Position numbers and translations under genes: made by a program
Assembly (NCBI RefSeq): GCF_000014865.1
Contig: NC_008576.1
Coordinates: 3,438,001 to 3,502,000, forward strand
DNA length: 64,000 bases
Reading direction: 5' to 3'
Origin: Magnetococcus marinus MC-1
GTDB taxonomy: Bacteria > Pseudomonadota > Magnetococcia > Magnetococcales > Magnetococcaceae
Shown here: piece by piece, positions 27,123 through 36,127 of the stretch
Position numbering within the stretch: position 1 is the stretch's first letter
How the letters are laid out: every line of letters begins with the position of its first letter
The notes under the pieces: generated by a model
What the model was told of the DNA's origin: nothing
What the model saw: the letters and a program-made list of their open reading frames with translations, nothing else
Database searches by the model: none

Positions 27123-27784
27123 ACTCCCTGACGGATAAGGATGCCCCGGGCCTCAAGGGCTGCGATAGCTTCCAGTTTCTGGGTTTCGTTGATGGTGTCG
27201 GGCCAGACCACAGCGTGGTCAGCCAGGATGGCGTGACGAAGGATCGCCACCTCTGGGGTATCCTGGCCTACAGGGGCCACTACCCGCTGAGCGATGATGC
27301 CGATGGGATCAGCAGAGCCATCCACCGCTGTGGGGTCCATGGCCACCACGTTGCCATCCCCGGTGGTCAGCACGGTGAAGTGATCTCCCAACACAAAGTC
27401 AGTGTTTCCATCATCTATGGTGAATTTCAGGTGAGAGGTGTCATAGGCCATCCCCACCGTCACATCGGGAAGGCGGTGACCATTGGGATCCACTACCTGG
27501 AAGGTGCCGCTGTCAGGGCTGGCGATGATGCAGGTGAGGCTGTAGACACCGGGTACGGCCTGGGATCCCAGGGTAACGGTCCCGATGGTACCATCCCCGG
27601 AGTTACCCGCATCGGCCGCAGCGGCTACCTCGGATTTGGTACGGCGACCAATCACGGTACCTACAGGCAGTACCCGTTCGGTCCCCACCCCACCCAGCAC
27701 GGTGACGGTCTCTCGGGAATAAAGGTTGGGGGCTTCAAACTTGAGCACATCCCCAAGATTGTTGGCTTGTTGAATCGCAGGCAT
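27119..27784 (-). CDS. Head decoration protein (gpD-like)
   Basis: A 221-residue protein with AAGGAGG ahead of the ATG. The N-terminus (LKFEAPNLYSRETVTVLGG) and C-terminus (EVAILRHAILADHAVVWP) match gpD-type decoration proteins. An extra beta domain of about 90 residues is inserted (VYSLTCIIASPDSGTFQVVD), making it about twice the lambda length. It should stabilise the capsid. Confidence 0.85.
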   Translation of the reverse strand: MPAIQQANNLGDVLKFEAPNLYSRETVTVLGGVGTERVLPVGTVIGRRTKSEVAAAADAGNSGDGTIGTVTLGSQAVPGVYSLTCIIASPDSGTFQVVDPNGHRLPDVTVGMAYDTSHLKFTIDDGNTDFVLGDHFTVLTTGDGNVVAMDPTAVDGSADPIGIIAQRVVAPVGQDTPEVAILRHAILADHAVVWPDTINETQKLEAIAALEARGILIRQGV

Positions 27785-27798
27785 GGTTGATTACCTCC

Positions 27799-28158
27799 TT
27801 ATTGACCGGCGAGTTTGCGGCAGGAGGCCACCACCGGGTTGGTTTCAAGACTCTGTCTGGGCTGCATACGGGTGCCATCACCAGGCATCACCTCGGAATG
27901 GATCTCCTCAGCATCCGCCCGCTTGGCCAATAGCTCTTTGCGTACCGCCTCAGCAGCAGTACCTTCGGCGATATAGCCGCCTGCCAAGTGAGGCATGCCA
28001 GCCAGGGCACAGAGATCGACAATAGCCTGAGCCTCACTGCGCATCTGTTTGCCATGCTCGGCACGGACCTGATCCAGGTCGACGACGTTGGATGGGGGTT
28101 TAGGTGGGGTGGTGGTAGCCATGGGCAGATCCAACACAGGGGTATCATCGGTGGGCAT
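27799..28158 (-). CDS. Putative nested scaffold protein (Nu3-like internal start)
   Basis: Inside the protease gene an ATG at 28158 is preceded by a strong ribosome site, GGAGG with 5-nt spacing, in the same frame. The resulting 119-residue product (MPTDDTPVLDL...) covers the hydrophilic, helix-forming C-terminal part, as scaffold Nu3 does inside lambda gene C. Separate expression is inferred from the ribosome site. Confidence 0.6.
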   Translation of the reverse strand: MPTDDTPVLDLPMATTTPPKPPSNVVDLDQVRAEHGKQMRSEAQAIVDLCALAGMPHLAGGYIAEGTAAEAVRKELLAKRADAEEIHSEVMPGDGTRMQPRQSLETNPVVASCRKLAGQ

Positions 28159-29031
28159 AGTGGCCTCCAATTTGTGCATGAATGTTCGTTTGGGAGATTC
28201 AATAAGGGTGGTGAGCCCCGCTAGGGCATCGCGGATGGTGCCGACATGGTCAGCCAAGCCAGCTTTAACGGCATTGTCGCCAAAGAAGAGCCCTGCCTCA
28301 GTGGCCCTAACCGCTGTCTCACTGATGTTGCGGCCAGATGCCACCATGCCGGTGAACATGCCGTAGAGGCGGTCGACCTCCTGTTGCAGGTTGAAGCGAG
28401 CTGCATCCGACAGCGGGGCATGGCTGGAGAAGTCATTCTTGTGGGCTCCAGCAAACACGGTGGTGTAGCTGCGCCCCTCTTTGGCATCCTTCTCCGACTC
28501 ATCCACATGAGCAGCTATGACGCCGATGGAGCCCACCCCCGCAGTTTGGGGCACAATAATGCGATGAGCCTGGGAGGCGATGAGATAGGCTGCGGAAAAA
28601 GCATCATCGGCCAGCGCCCAGATGGGCTTGCCCTGCCCCGCCTCCTGGATCATGGCCGCCAGATCGAACACGCCCCCAACCTCACCACCAGGGGAGTCGA
28701 TATCCATTAGGATTGCTCGCACGGCTGGATCGGTGGCGGCATCCAGCAGTTTTTCTTCAATGGATGCGTAGGACATGAGCCCCGAAGCAGCCTCGACGGC
28801 CCCCACCCGTTTCACCAGGGTGCCGTGGATGGGCACGATGGCGATTCCATTAGGCGTGACCATCAAATCAGAGCTATGGTCTTTGGGCTCAAAGCCGCTG
28901 GGCATGGCCGTTGGCTCCAAGCCGACGCGGGGACCAATGACCGAGAGGATGGTCTCCAAACGGGCGCGGTCGACCATAAGCGGCGTCCCGAGAATCCGGG
29001 ATGCCAGATGGGGCAACATGTTTTGTGTCAT
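27799..29031 (-). CDS. Prohead protease, S49 family (gpC-like) with C-terminal scaffold
   Basis: The 410-residue protein has the S49/SppA fold: MDIDSPGGEVGG near residue 115, nucleophile Ser in DDAFSAAYLIAS near 145, and general-base Lys in AGAHKNDF near 195. Residues about 290-410 form a scaffold-like tail. It should cleave scaffold and capsid during head maturation. The ATG at 29031 follows AAGGA by 6 nt; the upstream ATG at 29049 has no good ribosome site. Confidence 0.9.
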   Translation of the reverse strand: MTQNMLPHLASRILGTPLMVDRARLETILSVIGPRVGLEPTAMPSGFEPKDHSSDLMVTPNGIAIVPIHGTLVKRVGAVEAASGLMSYASIEEKLLDAATDPAVRAILMDIDSPGGEVGGVFDLAAMIQEAGQGKPIWALADDAFSAAYLIASQAHRIIVPQTAGVGSIGVIAAHVDESEKDAKEGRSYTTVFAGAHKNDFSSHAPLSDAARFNLQQEVDRLYGMFTGMVASGRNISETAVRATEAGLFFGDNAVKAGLADHVGTIRDALAGLTTLIESPKRTFMHKLEATMPTDDTPVLDLPMATTTPPKPPSNVVDLDQVRAEHGKQMRSEAQAIVDLCALAGMPHLAGGYIAEGTAAEAVRKELLAKRADAEEIHSEVMPGDGTRMQPRQSLETNPVVASCRKLAGQ

Positions 29032-29122
29032 GGTAATTCCTTCAGACATGCCATATCGAGATTGCTGCGCATCTGAAATACGCGCATAATCTCAATGATC
29101 TATCAATTGAGGAGATGTGCTG

Positions 29123-29452
29123 ATGCTTCAGGATTTAAAAGCTATTGAATATCGTTGGGGGCTTCTGAAACCAGGGATGAAACCTTCTGATTTACCACTA
29201 AAAACATGGAAGTCTTCAAACATCCCGTCTGAGTTTATTAAGCAGATGCACGAGGTAAATCTTCTTAATCTCGGTGGTTCTTATGGCAAAAAACACCTGG
29301 GAGATCCTCTTGAATACGATCACCTCAGAATTATTCTCACCGACGATGTTGTAGAGATTGAGGTATACAATCGTGGAATTTGTATCATGATGAACCTTGA
29401 TGAAAACGTCCTAAGCATTCACAAAGCAGTGAGCCATCTTCAAAACGCTTAA
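29123..29452 (+). CDS. Orphan cargo gene of unknown function, opposite strand
   Basis: A 109-residue soluble protein with a strong ribosome site (GAGGAG) ahead of the ATG at 29123. It is more AT-rich than the flanking late genes. Recognisable points are only LKAIEYRWGLLKPGMKPSDL and a C-terminal beta part (LRIILTDDVVEIEVYNRG). It lies between protease and portal genes and faces the portal gene, with stops 1 nt apart, as expected for an acquired moron. Confidence 0.65.
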   Translation: MLQDLKAIEYRWGLLKPGMKPSDLPLKTWKSSNIPSEFIKQMHEVNLLNLGGSYGKKHLGDPLEYDHLRIILTDDVVEIEVYNRGICIMMNLDENVLSIHKAVSHLQNA

Positions 29453-29453
29453 T

Positions 29454-30938
29454 TTATGCATTCAGATCCACAAGCTCTGTATCACTCTGCTTGCTGTCCC
29501 GCGAAACTCCCGACCGGGAAGTACGCCGTGAGTCAGAGTCAAACACAAGCCCCAGTTCATCGGCACGCTTGTTATCGGCTACGATCTCCCGGTCGATCTC
29601 TTCGATGTCATAGCCGTAGGTAGAGACTGCTTCAGCCCGACTGAGCAGACCAGCCCGGATCGCCCAGATGATGGAGTTCATCTCTTTTTGTGGATCCACC
29701 CAGGTCCACCCTTGAGGTATCCACTTCACCGCCAGATATTCACGGCGGCGTTTGCTGTACTCGGGAAGCTGCAAAGCACCCGACAAAACAGCCTGATCCA
29801 TCCACCGTTCCCATACAGGGCGGCAAAGCTGATGGATCAAGACCATGCGCTGGATCTGTTCCATGCGGCGGCGAAACTCCACCATGCCAGCACGGATGGA
29901 GGAGTAGTTCACCCCAGTGAGGTCGCCGGTGAGTTGCTCATAAGTCAGCCCAAGCCCTACAGCCACAGCGCGGAGTTGGGTGCGCATGAACTCCCCGTAT
30001 TGACCGCCCACGTCTGCCGGATCGGAAAACTTTACATCCTCACCGGGTAGCAGGACCTGCATGGTGCCGGGAGCCCAGGTGACGGGGACGGCCCCCTGTT
30101 CATCCGGGTCCTGTCCATCCTCACCGCCAACGCCCAACTCGGGGTCAGGTTTGGTGATGAAGCCGGCGATGAGCGCGGCGGTCTTTTTCCGCACCAGCTC
30201 CGCATCGTCGTACTGATCCAACTCATGGAGGCGGACCAACGCCTGAGCCATCCAGGGTTCTCCTCTTAGCTGACCGGGGCGCAGAGGTTTGAAAATGTGA
30301 CACACTTCTGAGCCTGGCACCCGGACTACATCCCCCGCTTTGAACAGCATGGGCTGTTCACCGGGGTGTTCCCGAAACAGATGGTAGGCGACCCGGCGAC
30401 CGATCTTGTCAAACTCAATCCCAGCCCTTACCCGATGCCCGTTGGGTAGATCCCGGCTGTCACTGGCAGGGAGATGTTCGGGCTCCAATACCTGGAGTTG
30501 AAGGGGGACTAACAAGCCATCACGGGCATCCCGATTGCGCAGCCGTACCAGCACCTCGCCCCCCTCGATCATAGCGCGGGCAATCAAAGCCTGAAGGCCA
30601 TAGAAGCCCAGCATGCCGTGGGCATCGGCCTCTTTTGTCCAGGCCAGCCATAAAGACTGAATCTGGGCTTTGATCTGGGGGTCTTTTACCGTGGATTGGG
30701 GCTTGATACCGGTACCCACAAGGTTCCCAACCAGAGAGTCTACAGCGTTGGATGCCCAGGCATTACGGCGCACCAAGTCTCGTGAGCGTGCACGCATAAG
30801 GGTGGCATCGCGAAACAGCAGGGCATTGATCCCGGCCTCTTCCGGCTGCCAGTTACCCAGACGCCGACCAGATGCTGCACCCTCATATCCTGCCCGGCGT
30901 TTGGGAGGACCACCAAACAGACGCTTAAACAGCTTCAT
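29454..30938 (-). CDS. Portal protein (lambda gpB family)
   Basis: The 494-residue protein shows the lambda portal signature: N-terminal RARSRDLVRRNAWASNAVDS, then GIKPQ, LIARAMIEGGEVLVRLRNR, and LTGDLTGVNYSSIRAGMVEF near residue 340. Twelve copies form the DNA entry vertex. The ATG shares one base with the gpW stop. Confidence 0.94.
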   Translation of the reverse strand: MKLFKRLFGGPPKRRAGYEGAASGRRLGNWQPEEAGINALLFRDATLMRARSRDLVRRNAWASNAVDSLVGNLVGTGIKPQSTVKDPQIKAQIQSLWLAWTKEADAHGMLGFYGLQALIARAMIEGGEVLVRLRNRDARDGLLVPLQLQVLEPEHLPASDSRDLPNGHRVRAGIEFDKIGRRVAYHLFREHPGEQPMLFKAGDVVRVPGSEVCHIFKPLRPGQLRGEPWMAQALVRLHELDQYDDAELVRKKTAALIAGFITKPDPELGVGGEDGQDPDEQGAVPVTWAPGTMQVLLPGEDVKFSDPADVGGQYGEFMRTQLRAVAVGLGLTYEQLTGDLTGVNYSSIRAGMVEFRRRMEQIQRMVLIHQLCRPVWERWMDQAVLSGALQLPEYSKRRREYLAVKWIPQGWTWVDPQKEMNSIIWAIRAGLLSRAEAVSTYGYDIEEIDREIVADNKRADELGLVFDSDSRRTSRSGVSRDSKQSDTELVDLNA

Positions 30939-31153
30939 TAGAGATCCTTATTGCTGCGCACGCGCAGGTGTCGGGCGACACGACGGCTACCACCATTACG
31001 GGCAATCTCTCGGTCCAGCAGATCCAACGCTTCACGGGCTTGGCTGAGGTCATATTGAACGGTTTTGTCCCCATGGCTGACACGGGTCTGGAGAGATTCT
31101 AGCCGTTCCAAAAGCTTGTCCCGGCGGATCTGTAGTTCTGAGAGTGTCGCCAT
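30938..31153 (-). CDS. gpW-like head completion protein
   Basis: A 71-residue helical protein between large terminase and portal genes, the exact place of lambda gpW. It has the heptad-rich sequence LRRDKLLERLESLQ-like at residues 8-22 and a basic C-terminus (RRVARHLRVRSNK). The stop overlaps the portal start. Confidence 0.82.
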   Translation of the reverse strand: MATLSELQIRRDKLLERLESLQTRVSHGDKTVQYDLSQAREALDLLDREIARNGGSRRVARHLRVRSNKDL

Positions 31154-31156
31154 GGT

Positions 31157-33013
31157 TTACATCCATCCAGATTGAATAACCCGCCGTTTGGGTTTGATCT
31201 TCTTTTGCTGCACTTTGCCGGGCTCAGGCATCGCATTTTTAAGAGGGTGTTCAGCGATCTTCTCAACCGCCATGTTGAGCCGAAACCCCATGGCAATCAG
31301 CCCCTGTAGTGCCGCCATGGCATAGACACGGCAATCCAGGGCCTCGTTGCGATCGGAATCCCGCTTCTTCCACTCCCTAATGGGGCGGCCCTTGTGATAA
31401 CGGGTCACCACCGATTCGGCAGTAAGCTGTTTGAAGTAGTCCCCATCCCGTTGCATGGGAAAGTGCAGATAGCCGGGACCTGGCTCTTCAATGCGTAGAC
31501 GGGAGAGGATCGCCTCTTTGCAGGCATCTACACCCACGATGAAAAGGGGTACTTTGCCCTTATTCTTGGTGGAGGGCTTGCGGGGCCAGATGGGTACTCC
31601 CTGACCACCACGCCCCTTGATGGCCCAGATCCTTCGGCCCTGCCTGGATCGGCAGAAGGCATAGGACTTCAGGGTATGGTGACCACCGGTATCAATGGCA
31701 GCGGCCCGGATGGTCATATCTGGCAACTGCCGACTGTGACCAAGGGGGTGACGGAGCAGGTTGTCCAGATCTTCCCATACAGCTGGGGATGAGGGATCAC
31801 CCCACAATACCCGATAGTCAATGGACCAGGACTCTTCATCCCGGCCCCAGCCTACGATTTCAACTTCAAGACGATCATCCTGAACATCAACGCCAGCTGT
31901 GAGTACAGCCACATCAGCAGGGAGCAGTTCGCCCCAGACCTCTCGGCGCTCCATGAGCCCTTCGCCATCGATACGGTCACCTTGCTCCTCCCAACACTGC
32001 CCCATTTTAGTGTTGACCCAGGTCTTTAATCGAGATGGATCCTTGTGCACCAGACCATGCTCCACCGCAATGTCCCCCCATGAGGTCCAACCATGAGGGC
32101 TGTAGAGGGAGGAGAGGTGAAAGCCTGCTGTTTTACCATCCCCTGCTGCCGCCGCTCGCCAGACGCCGTTTTCCAGCATCCAGCCCTTTTGATGATCAGC
32201 CAGTTCTGCTTCACAGTGGGGGCAGAGGTAAAACGCCGCTTTTCGCTCACCATGAGGCCATTTCACCTGGGCCCATGTCAGAACCTGGAATTCGCCACAC
32301 TCTGGGCAGGGTACCCAGAACTGGCGCTGGTCACTCTCAGCATAAGCTGCTTCAATCCGACTGAAGCCCTTGATGGTGGGTGTGCTGGTGAGCAGTACCT
32401 TGCGGTTAGAGAAGTTCGCTGTGCGCTGAATCGCCAGCGCCACAGGATCCCCCTCGCCATCAGCGTCACCTGGAAAACGGTCCACCTCATCCATGAAGAG
32501 ATACCGAATCGGCGCGGAGGAGAGCCCCACCGCGCTGTTGGCTCCGGTCATCAACAGGATCCCACCGGGGAACTCCTTGGAAAGCACTGTGTTACCGGAA
32601 TCCCTGGATCGAGCCGGTTTCACCCGCTCCCGGATCTCAGAACTTGATTCGATGAGCGGTCCCACCCGCTGTTTAGAGTAGCGTTTGGCCATCTCCACCG
32701 TGGGCTGAACCATCAACATGGGCCCTGGTGCGTGGTGAATCACATACCCCACCCAGTTCAACCCGCACTCGGTTTTGCCCAGCTGACTACCAAACATCGC
32801 CACCACCCGCTCGATAGGTGAGCTGGGTGAAAGAGAGTCCATCACCTCCTGCAGATAGGGGGTGCGATCGGTACGCCATGGCCCCGGTTCACCCGAGGCC
32901 ACCGAAGAGAGCATGCGGTGTTCATCAGCCCATTCAGAGACCGTCAGATGCGGATCGGGCATCAACCCCTGAAGGAATGCATCCTCGTAGATCCTTGCCG
33001 CTGAGATAGCCAT
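31157..33013 (-). CDS. Terminase large subunit (GpA family)
   Basis: The 618-residue protein has the packaging ATPase motifs: Walker A-like GSQLGKTEC near residue 74, Walker B YLFMDEVDRFPG near 168, coupling motif LTSTPTIKGFS near 210, a Cys pair CPECGEFQVL/CPHCEAEL near 240-265, and nuclease acidic residues in VDVQDDRLEVE near 355. The C-terminal tail is basic. It is separated from its small subunit by the ParB-methyltransferase gene and an opposite-strand cluster. Confidence 0.94.
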   Translation of the reverse strand: MAISAARIYEDAFLQGLMPDPHLTVSEWADEHRMLSSVASGEPGPWRTDRTPYLQEVMDSLSPSSPIERVVAMFGSQLGKTECGLNWVGYVIHHAPGPMLMVQPTVEMAKRYSKQRVGPLIESSSEIRERVKPARSRDSGNTVLSKEFPGGILLMTGANSAVGLSSAPIRYLFMDEVDRFPGDADGEGDPVALAIQRTANFSNRKVLLTSTPTIKGFSRIEAAYAESDQRQFWVPCPECGEFQVLTWAQVKWPHGERKAAFYLCPHCEAELADHQKGWMLENGVWRAAAAGDGKTAGFHLSSLYSPHGWTSWGDIAVEHGLVHKDPSRLKTWVNTKMGQCWEEQGDRIDGEGLMERREVWGELLPADVAVLTAGVDVQDDRLEVEIVGWGRDEESWSIDYRVLWGDPSSPAVWEDLDNLLRHPLGHSRQLPDMTIRAAAIDTGGHHTLKSYAFCRSRQGRRIWAIKGRGGQGVPIWPRKPSTKNKGKVPLFIVGVDACKEAILSRLRIEEPGPGYLHFPMQRDGDYFKQLTAESVVTRYHKGRPIREWKKRDSDRNEALDCRVYAMAALQGLIAMGFRLNMAVEKIAEHPLKNAMPEPGKVQQKKIKPKRRVIQSGWM

Positions 33014-33058
33014 CTTAGTTTATTGAAATTGCATCGTTTTATGCTGGATAGAGGCTTT

Positions 33059-33080
33059 GGATCTATGGCTATATAGATCC
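33059..33080. promoter_or_regulatory. Inverted repeat upstream of a cargo gene, possible operator
   Basis: GGATCTAT, loop GGCTAT, ATAGATCC is a perfect 8-bp inverted repeat 29 nt before the ATG at 33110, in the 96-nt gap between divergent terminase and cargo genes. TTGAAA at 33022 could be part of a + strand promoter. Confidence 0.4.
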
Positions 33081-33109
33081 TACGAAAGCGAACATCTAGG
33101 AGCTTGAAA

Positions 33110-33307
33110 ATGAACGAGAAACTGAATCATGAGCAACGCCTTGAAGCCTTTGCCAAAGAGCTGGCAGAACTCACCCGCAAGTACGGAGTAGCCGTCAGCG
33201 TCACCGGCGGAGTGATCATCGACCAACCAGAGGCTTTCGAGGAGATCGAATACTTCACAGCAAACGAGGGGGACCTACTTCCCCACATTGGCGACAACTG
33301 GCTTTGA
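33110..33307 (+). CDS. Small cargo protein of unknown function
   Basis: A 65-residue protein with AGGAG 7 nt before the ATG at 33110. The N-terminal half is helical (EQRLEAFAKELAELTRKYG), and SVTGGVIIDQPE is a beta hairpin. First gene of a four-gene + strand cluster inside the packaging genes. Confidence 0.6.
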   Translation: MNEKLNHEQRLEAFAKELAELTRKYGVAVSVTGGVIIDQPEAFEEIEYFTANEGDLLPHIGDNWL

Positions 33308-33333
33308 GACCAACCTCACAACGGAGAACGAAC

Positions 33334-33717
33334 ATGACCATCCAACTGAGCCCGACCCAACGGACCATCCTTGAAACGGCAGCCAACCGGGACAATCTCC
33401 AGATCATGCCTCTACCTACCAACAATCCAAACTGGGGATTCTGGGGGACATCCAGACATAACGGCTATGACCAAGAGATGACTTGGCTGGCCGCCAGCCA
33501 CTTCTTTGCAAACAGCTACAATCTCGATGCACAGGATACCAGAGACCTTCTGGACAGCGTTTTCGGACGCCACCTTGCCGATGACCTAAGCTTCATTGAG
33601 GGCGGGCCAACTACCCCTGAAGCCATTACCGACCATCTGGCCAAGAGAATGGCAAACAGAAGCTATAAAAGCTGGATTGACGACGCCGTGCATGCGATCC
33701 AGCACCCCACTCGATGA
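33334..33717 (+). CDS. Cargo protein sharing an N-terminal domain with the next gene
   Basis: A 127-residue protein starting at ATG 33334, with GGAGAACGAAC ahead. Its N-terminus (LSPTQRTILETAANR) resembles that of the next protein (LTHTQQTILKAAAQR), so the two share a winged-helix-like module by duplication. The rest (AASHFFANSYNLDAQDTRDL) is helical and not recognised. Confidence 0.6.
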   Translation: MTIQLSPTQRTILETAANRDNLQIMPLPTNNPNWGFWGTSRHNGYDQEMTWLAASHFFANSYNLDAQDTRDLLDSVFGRHLADDLSFIEGGPTTPEAITDHLAKRMANRSYKSWIDDAVHAIQHPTR

Positions 33718-33769
33718 AGAGAAGTGGTCTTCAGCGACAAACCAGGCCAAAACAAACAGGAGAAGAGAG

Positions 33770-34447
33770 ATGATTAACCTCACTCATACTCAACAGACCA
33801 TTCTTAAAGCCGCTGCCCAGCGCCCAGACGGGTCGATCAATCCTTTACCAGAACGGATCAAAGGGGGCGCATCGGTAAAGGTGATCAACGCCTTGGAAGC
33901 CAAAGGCTTGATCGAGAACGTAAGCATCAACCCACCCTACCCCAACTGGGTTCTTACCAGCGCTGCATACCAGGCTATTGGCCAGGAGCCTCCTGCTCTA
34001 CCTCCCGTCGAGAACCAGATCATCGACGCCATGACTGAGGAAACAGATACCCCGGAAGATCTCAAGCCTGGAATCTTCAGCAAGATCGCCCAGGATCACC
34101 TTTTTATTGACACGCTCGAGACCAGAAACTCTGACAGCCTCGACTTCCATAACGTCAGCGTCTGGGGCGTCCAGAGCGCTTTGGAAGCCGCCTTCCAGGC
34201 TGGGGTTGAAGCAGCACAACGCAAAACGCCCCGATCTAGAGGAACCAGGGTGAATTCCAAACAGGCCACCATGATCGAGATGATGAAGCACCCCCAAGGA
34301 GCTACCTTGGATCAAATCACTGAAGAGACTGGATGGGGTTCCAACACAATTAGGGGCGCGATCTCCGGCACTCTGAAGAAAAAGCTGGGGCTCAACGTCA
34401 CCCGCGCAAAGGTCGATGGAATCACCACCTACCGCATCACGGAATAA
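33770..34447 (+). CDS. DUF6900/DUF3489 domain protein
   Basis: The 225-residue protein has three parts: an N-terminal wHTH-like module (residues 1-65), a DUF6900-like region (FIDTLETRNSDSLDFHNVSV near 115-150) and a C-terminal DUF3489 winged helix (ATLDQITEETGWGSNTIRGA and KKKLGLNVT near 180-215). DUF3489 proteins are common on alphaproteobacterial mobile elements and are thought to bind DNA; the target is unknown. AGGAGAAGAGAG precedes the ATG at 33770. Confidence 0.75.
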   Translation: MINLTHTQQTILKAAAQRPDGSINPLPERIKGGASVKVINALEAKGLIENVSINPPYPNWVLTSAAYQAIGQEPPALPPVENQIIDAMTEETDTPEDLKPGIFSKIAQDHLFIDTLETRNSDSLDFHNVSVWGVQSALEAAFQAGVEAAQRKTPRSRGTRVNSKQATMIEMMKHPQGATLDQITEETGWGSNTIRGAISGTLKKKLGLNVTRAKVDGITTYRITE

Positions 34448-34481
34448 CGACGATTAACCGACTGATTTTGCTCTGTTTAAG

Positions 34482-34509
34482 TTGATGATAGCTGCGATTA
34501 GAGCGATAG
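34482..34509 (+). promoter_or_regulatory. Candidate sigma-70-like promoter
   Basis: TTGATG (34482-34487), 16-nt spacer, GATAGT (34504-34509), 37 nt before the ATG at 34547. Moderate match only. Confidence 0.35.
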
Positions 34510-34546
34510 TGTAATCCAAGAGAAAACAACAGCTTGGAGAAGCACC

Positions 34547-34735
34547 ATGACTAAGATTGACACCATCCACGCCAAAGTGAACGCCACCATGCGAGAGGTT
34601 GAAGACAACTCAGAGATTCCTGAGAAGCTGGCCGCCCTGACCAAGCAGATCTTGGAGATCCACCGCCGCAACGGAGACCTTGGCTGGCTCAGCGACATGC
34701 TTCAAGAGATTGAAGTAGAAGACGCTCAAGCCTAA
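34547..34735 (+). CDS. Small helical cargo protein
   Basis: A 62-residue protein, acidic and almost fully helical (HAKVNATMREVEDNSEIPEK). Ribosome site CTTGGAG ahead of the ATG. Last gene of the + strand cluster. It ends 33 nt from the stop of the facing methyltransferase gene. Function unknown. Confidence 0.55.
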   Translation: MTKIDTIHAKVNATMREVEDNSEIPEKLAALTKQILEIHRRNGDLGWLSDMLQEIEVEDAQA

Positions 34736-34768
34736 ATCACGATCACCACCAACCAGAGCCAACCCGGA

Positions 34769-36127
34769 TCAGCCGGGCGGTTCTGCTTCCAGATCAATAC
34801 CCCGTTCCAAGGCTACATCCTCAAAACTTTTCCCGCCGGAACCATCCAAATAGACAATCTTCCCCGTGGCTTGAATGAACCGCTTTACCGCCACATCCAC
34901 ATAGACCGGTGAGATCTCCATGGCATGCACCCTCCGCCCAGTCATCTCCCCGGCCATGATCTGAGAGCCGGAGCCGCTGAAGGGCTCATAGCAGAGGCCA
35001 CCTCGTTCCACATGCTGACGCATGGGAATGGCGAAACAGTCCAGTGGTTTGGGCGTGGGATGGTCAGGTCGCTCCTCACCGGAGAGCCCACGAATGTCCC
35101 AGACGGTGGAAAGGAACTCGGCGCCGTTGATCTTGGGCGGCATGTTGCCCTTGATCCAGCCCATCAAGCAGGGCTCGTGCTTCCACAGGTACTTGGAGCG
35201 GGTGAGGACACCTTTCTCCTTGTTCCAGATGATCTGCTGGTGCTGAAAGGCACCCATCTTTTCCCATACCGCTTCCAGCATTGCCTGCCGTTTAGATGCA
35301 TGCCAGCAGTACCAAGCCGCGTTGGGCTCAATGGCGTGGTCGATGGCGGCGCGGATAAACCCCTCATAGAGCTCAGGCCCTTGGGAGGAGTCATCCCAAG
35401 TCACGCCGTAGCTATCCGACCAGTCCTTATTGAGGGATTCCCGCTTACGGCTCTCTTTGGAACCGGGATGATTGGTACCATCGTAATCCACCAGATAGGG
35501 AGGATCCGTGGCGAAGAGGATGGCCCGCTCACCGTTCATCAACCGAATCACATCCTCGGGATTGAGGCTGCTACCGCATAGGAGGCGATGCTCCCCAAGG
35601 ATCCACAGATCCCCGGTTTTGGAAACCGGGTTGGCTGGAGGCTCAGGAACTACCTCATCGGCCCCCGCAGCAGTCCCACTGCCATCACCATCCATATCAT
35701 CTGCAAAGCCGTCCAGCAGGTCCCGCATCTCTTCATCGGTGAATCCCACCAGGGAGAGATTGAATTCATCCTCCTGAAGCCGAGCAAGCTCTGCCGCCAG
35801 GATCGACTCATCCCAGCCACCATCCAGCGCCAGCCTATTGTCCGCCAGGATATAGGCACGGCGCTGAGCATCAGAGAGATGATCCAACACCACAACTGGC
35901 ACCTGTGCTAGGCCAATGCGCTGGGCGGCAGAGAGACGGCAGTGACCGGCAATGATGCCATCCTTACCGTCCACCAGGATGGGGTTGGTAAAGCCAAACT
36001 CCACCATGCTGGCCGCCACCTTGGCGACCTGCTCATCACTGTGGGTACGGGCGTTGCCCGCATAGGGCAACAGCCGATCCGTTGGCCACAGTTCAATCCG
36101 TTCGGCCATGGCAGGGATCTCATTCAT
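34769..36127 (-). CDS. ParB-domain/DNA methyltransferase fusion
   Basis: The 452-residue protein has an N-terminal ParB/Srx-like nuclease domain (residues about 10-110; DGIIAGHCRLSAAQRIGL) joined to a beta-class N4/N6 methyltransferase: motif IV ATDPPYLVDYDG near 208 and motif I YEPFSGSGSQIMAGE near 395. Such fusions modify phage DNA and may block host restriction. The start overlaps the small terminase stop by 8 nt; ATG at 36109 is an alternative. The placement between small and large terminase genes links modification with packaging. Confidence 0.9.
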   Translation of the reverse strand: MNEIPAMAERIELWPTDRLLPYAGNARTHSDEQVAKVAASMVEFGFTNPILVDGKDGIIAGHCRLSAAQRIGLAQVPVVVLDHLSDAQRRAYILADNRLALDGGWDESILAAELARLQEDEFNLSLVGFTDEEMRDLLDGFADDMDGDGSGTAAGADEVVPEPPANPVSKTGDLWILGEHRLLCGSSLNPEDVIRLMNGERAILFATDPPYLVDYDGTNHPGSKESRKRESLNKDWSDSYGVTWDDSSQGPELYEGFIRAAIDHAIEPNAAWYCWHASKRQAMLEAVWEKMGAFQHQQIIWNKEKGVLTRSKYLWKHEPCLMGWIKGNMPPKINGAEFLSTVWDIRGLSGEERPDHPTPKPLDCFAIPMRQHVERGGLCYEPFSGSGSQIMAGEMTGRRVHAMEISPVYVDVAVKRFIQATGKIVYLDGSGGKSFEDVALERGIDLEAEPPG

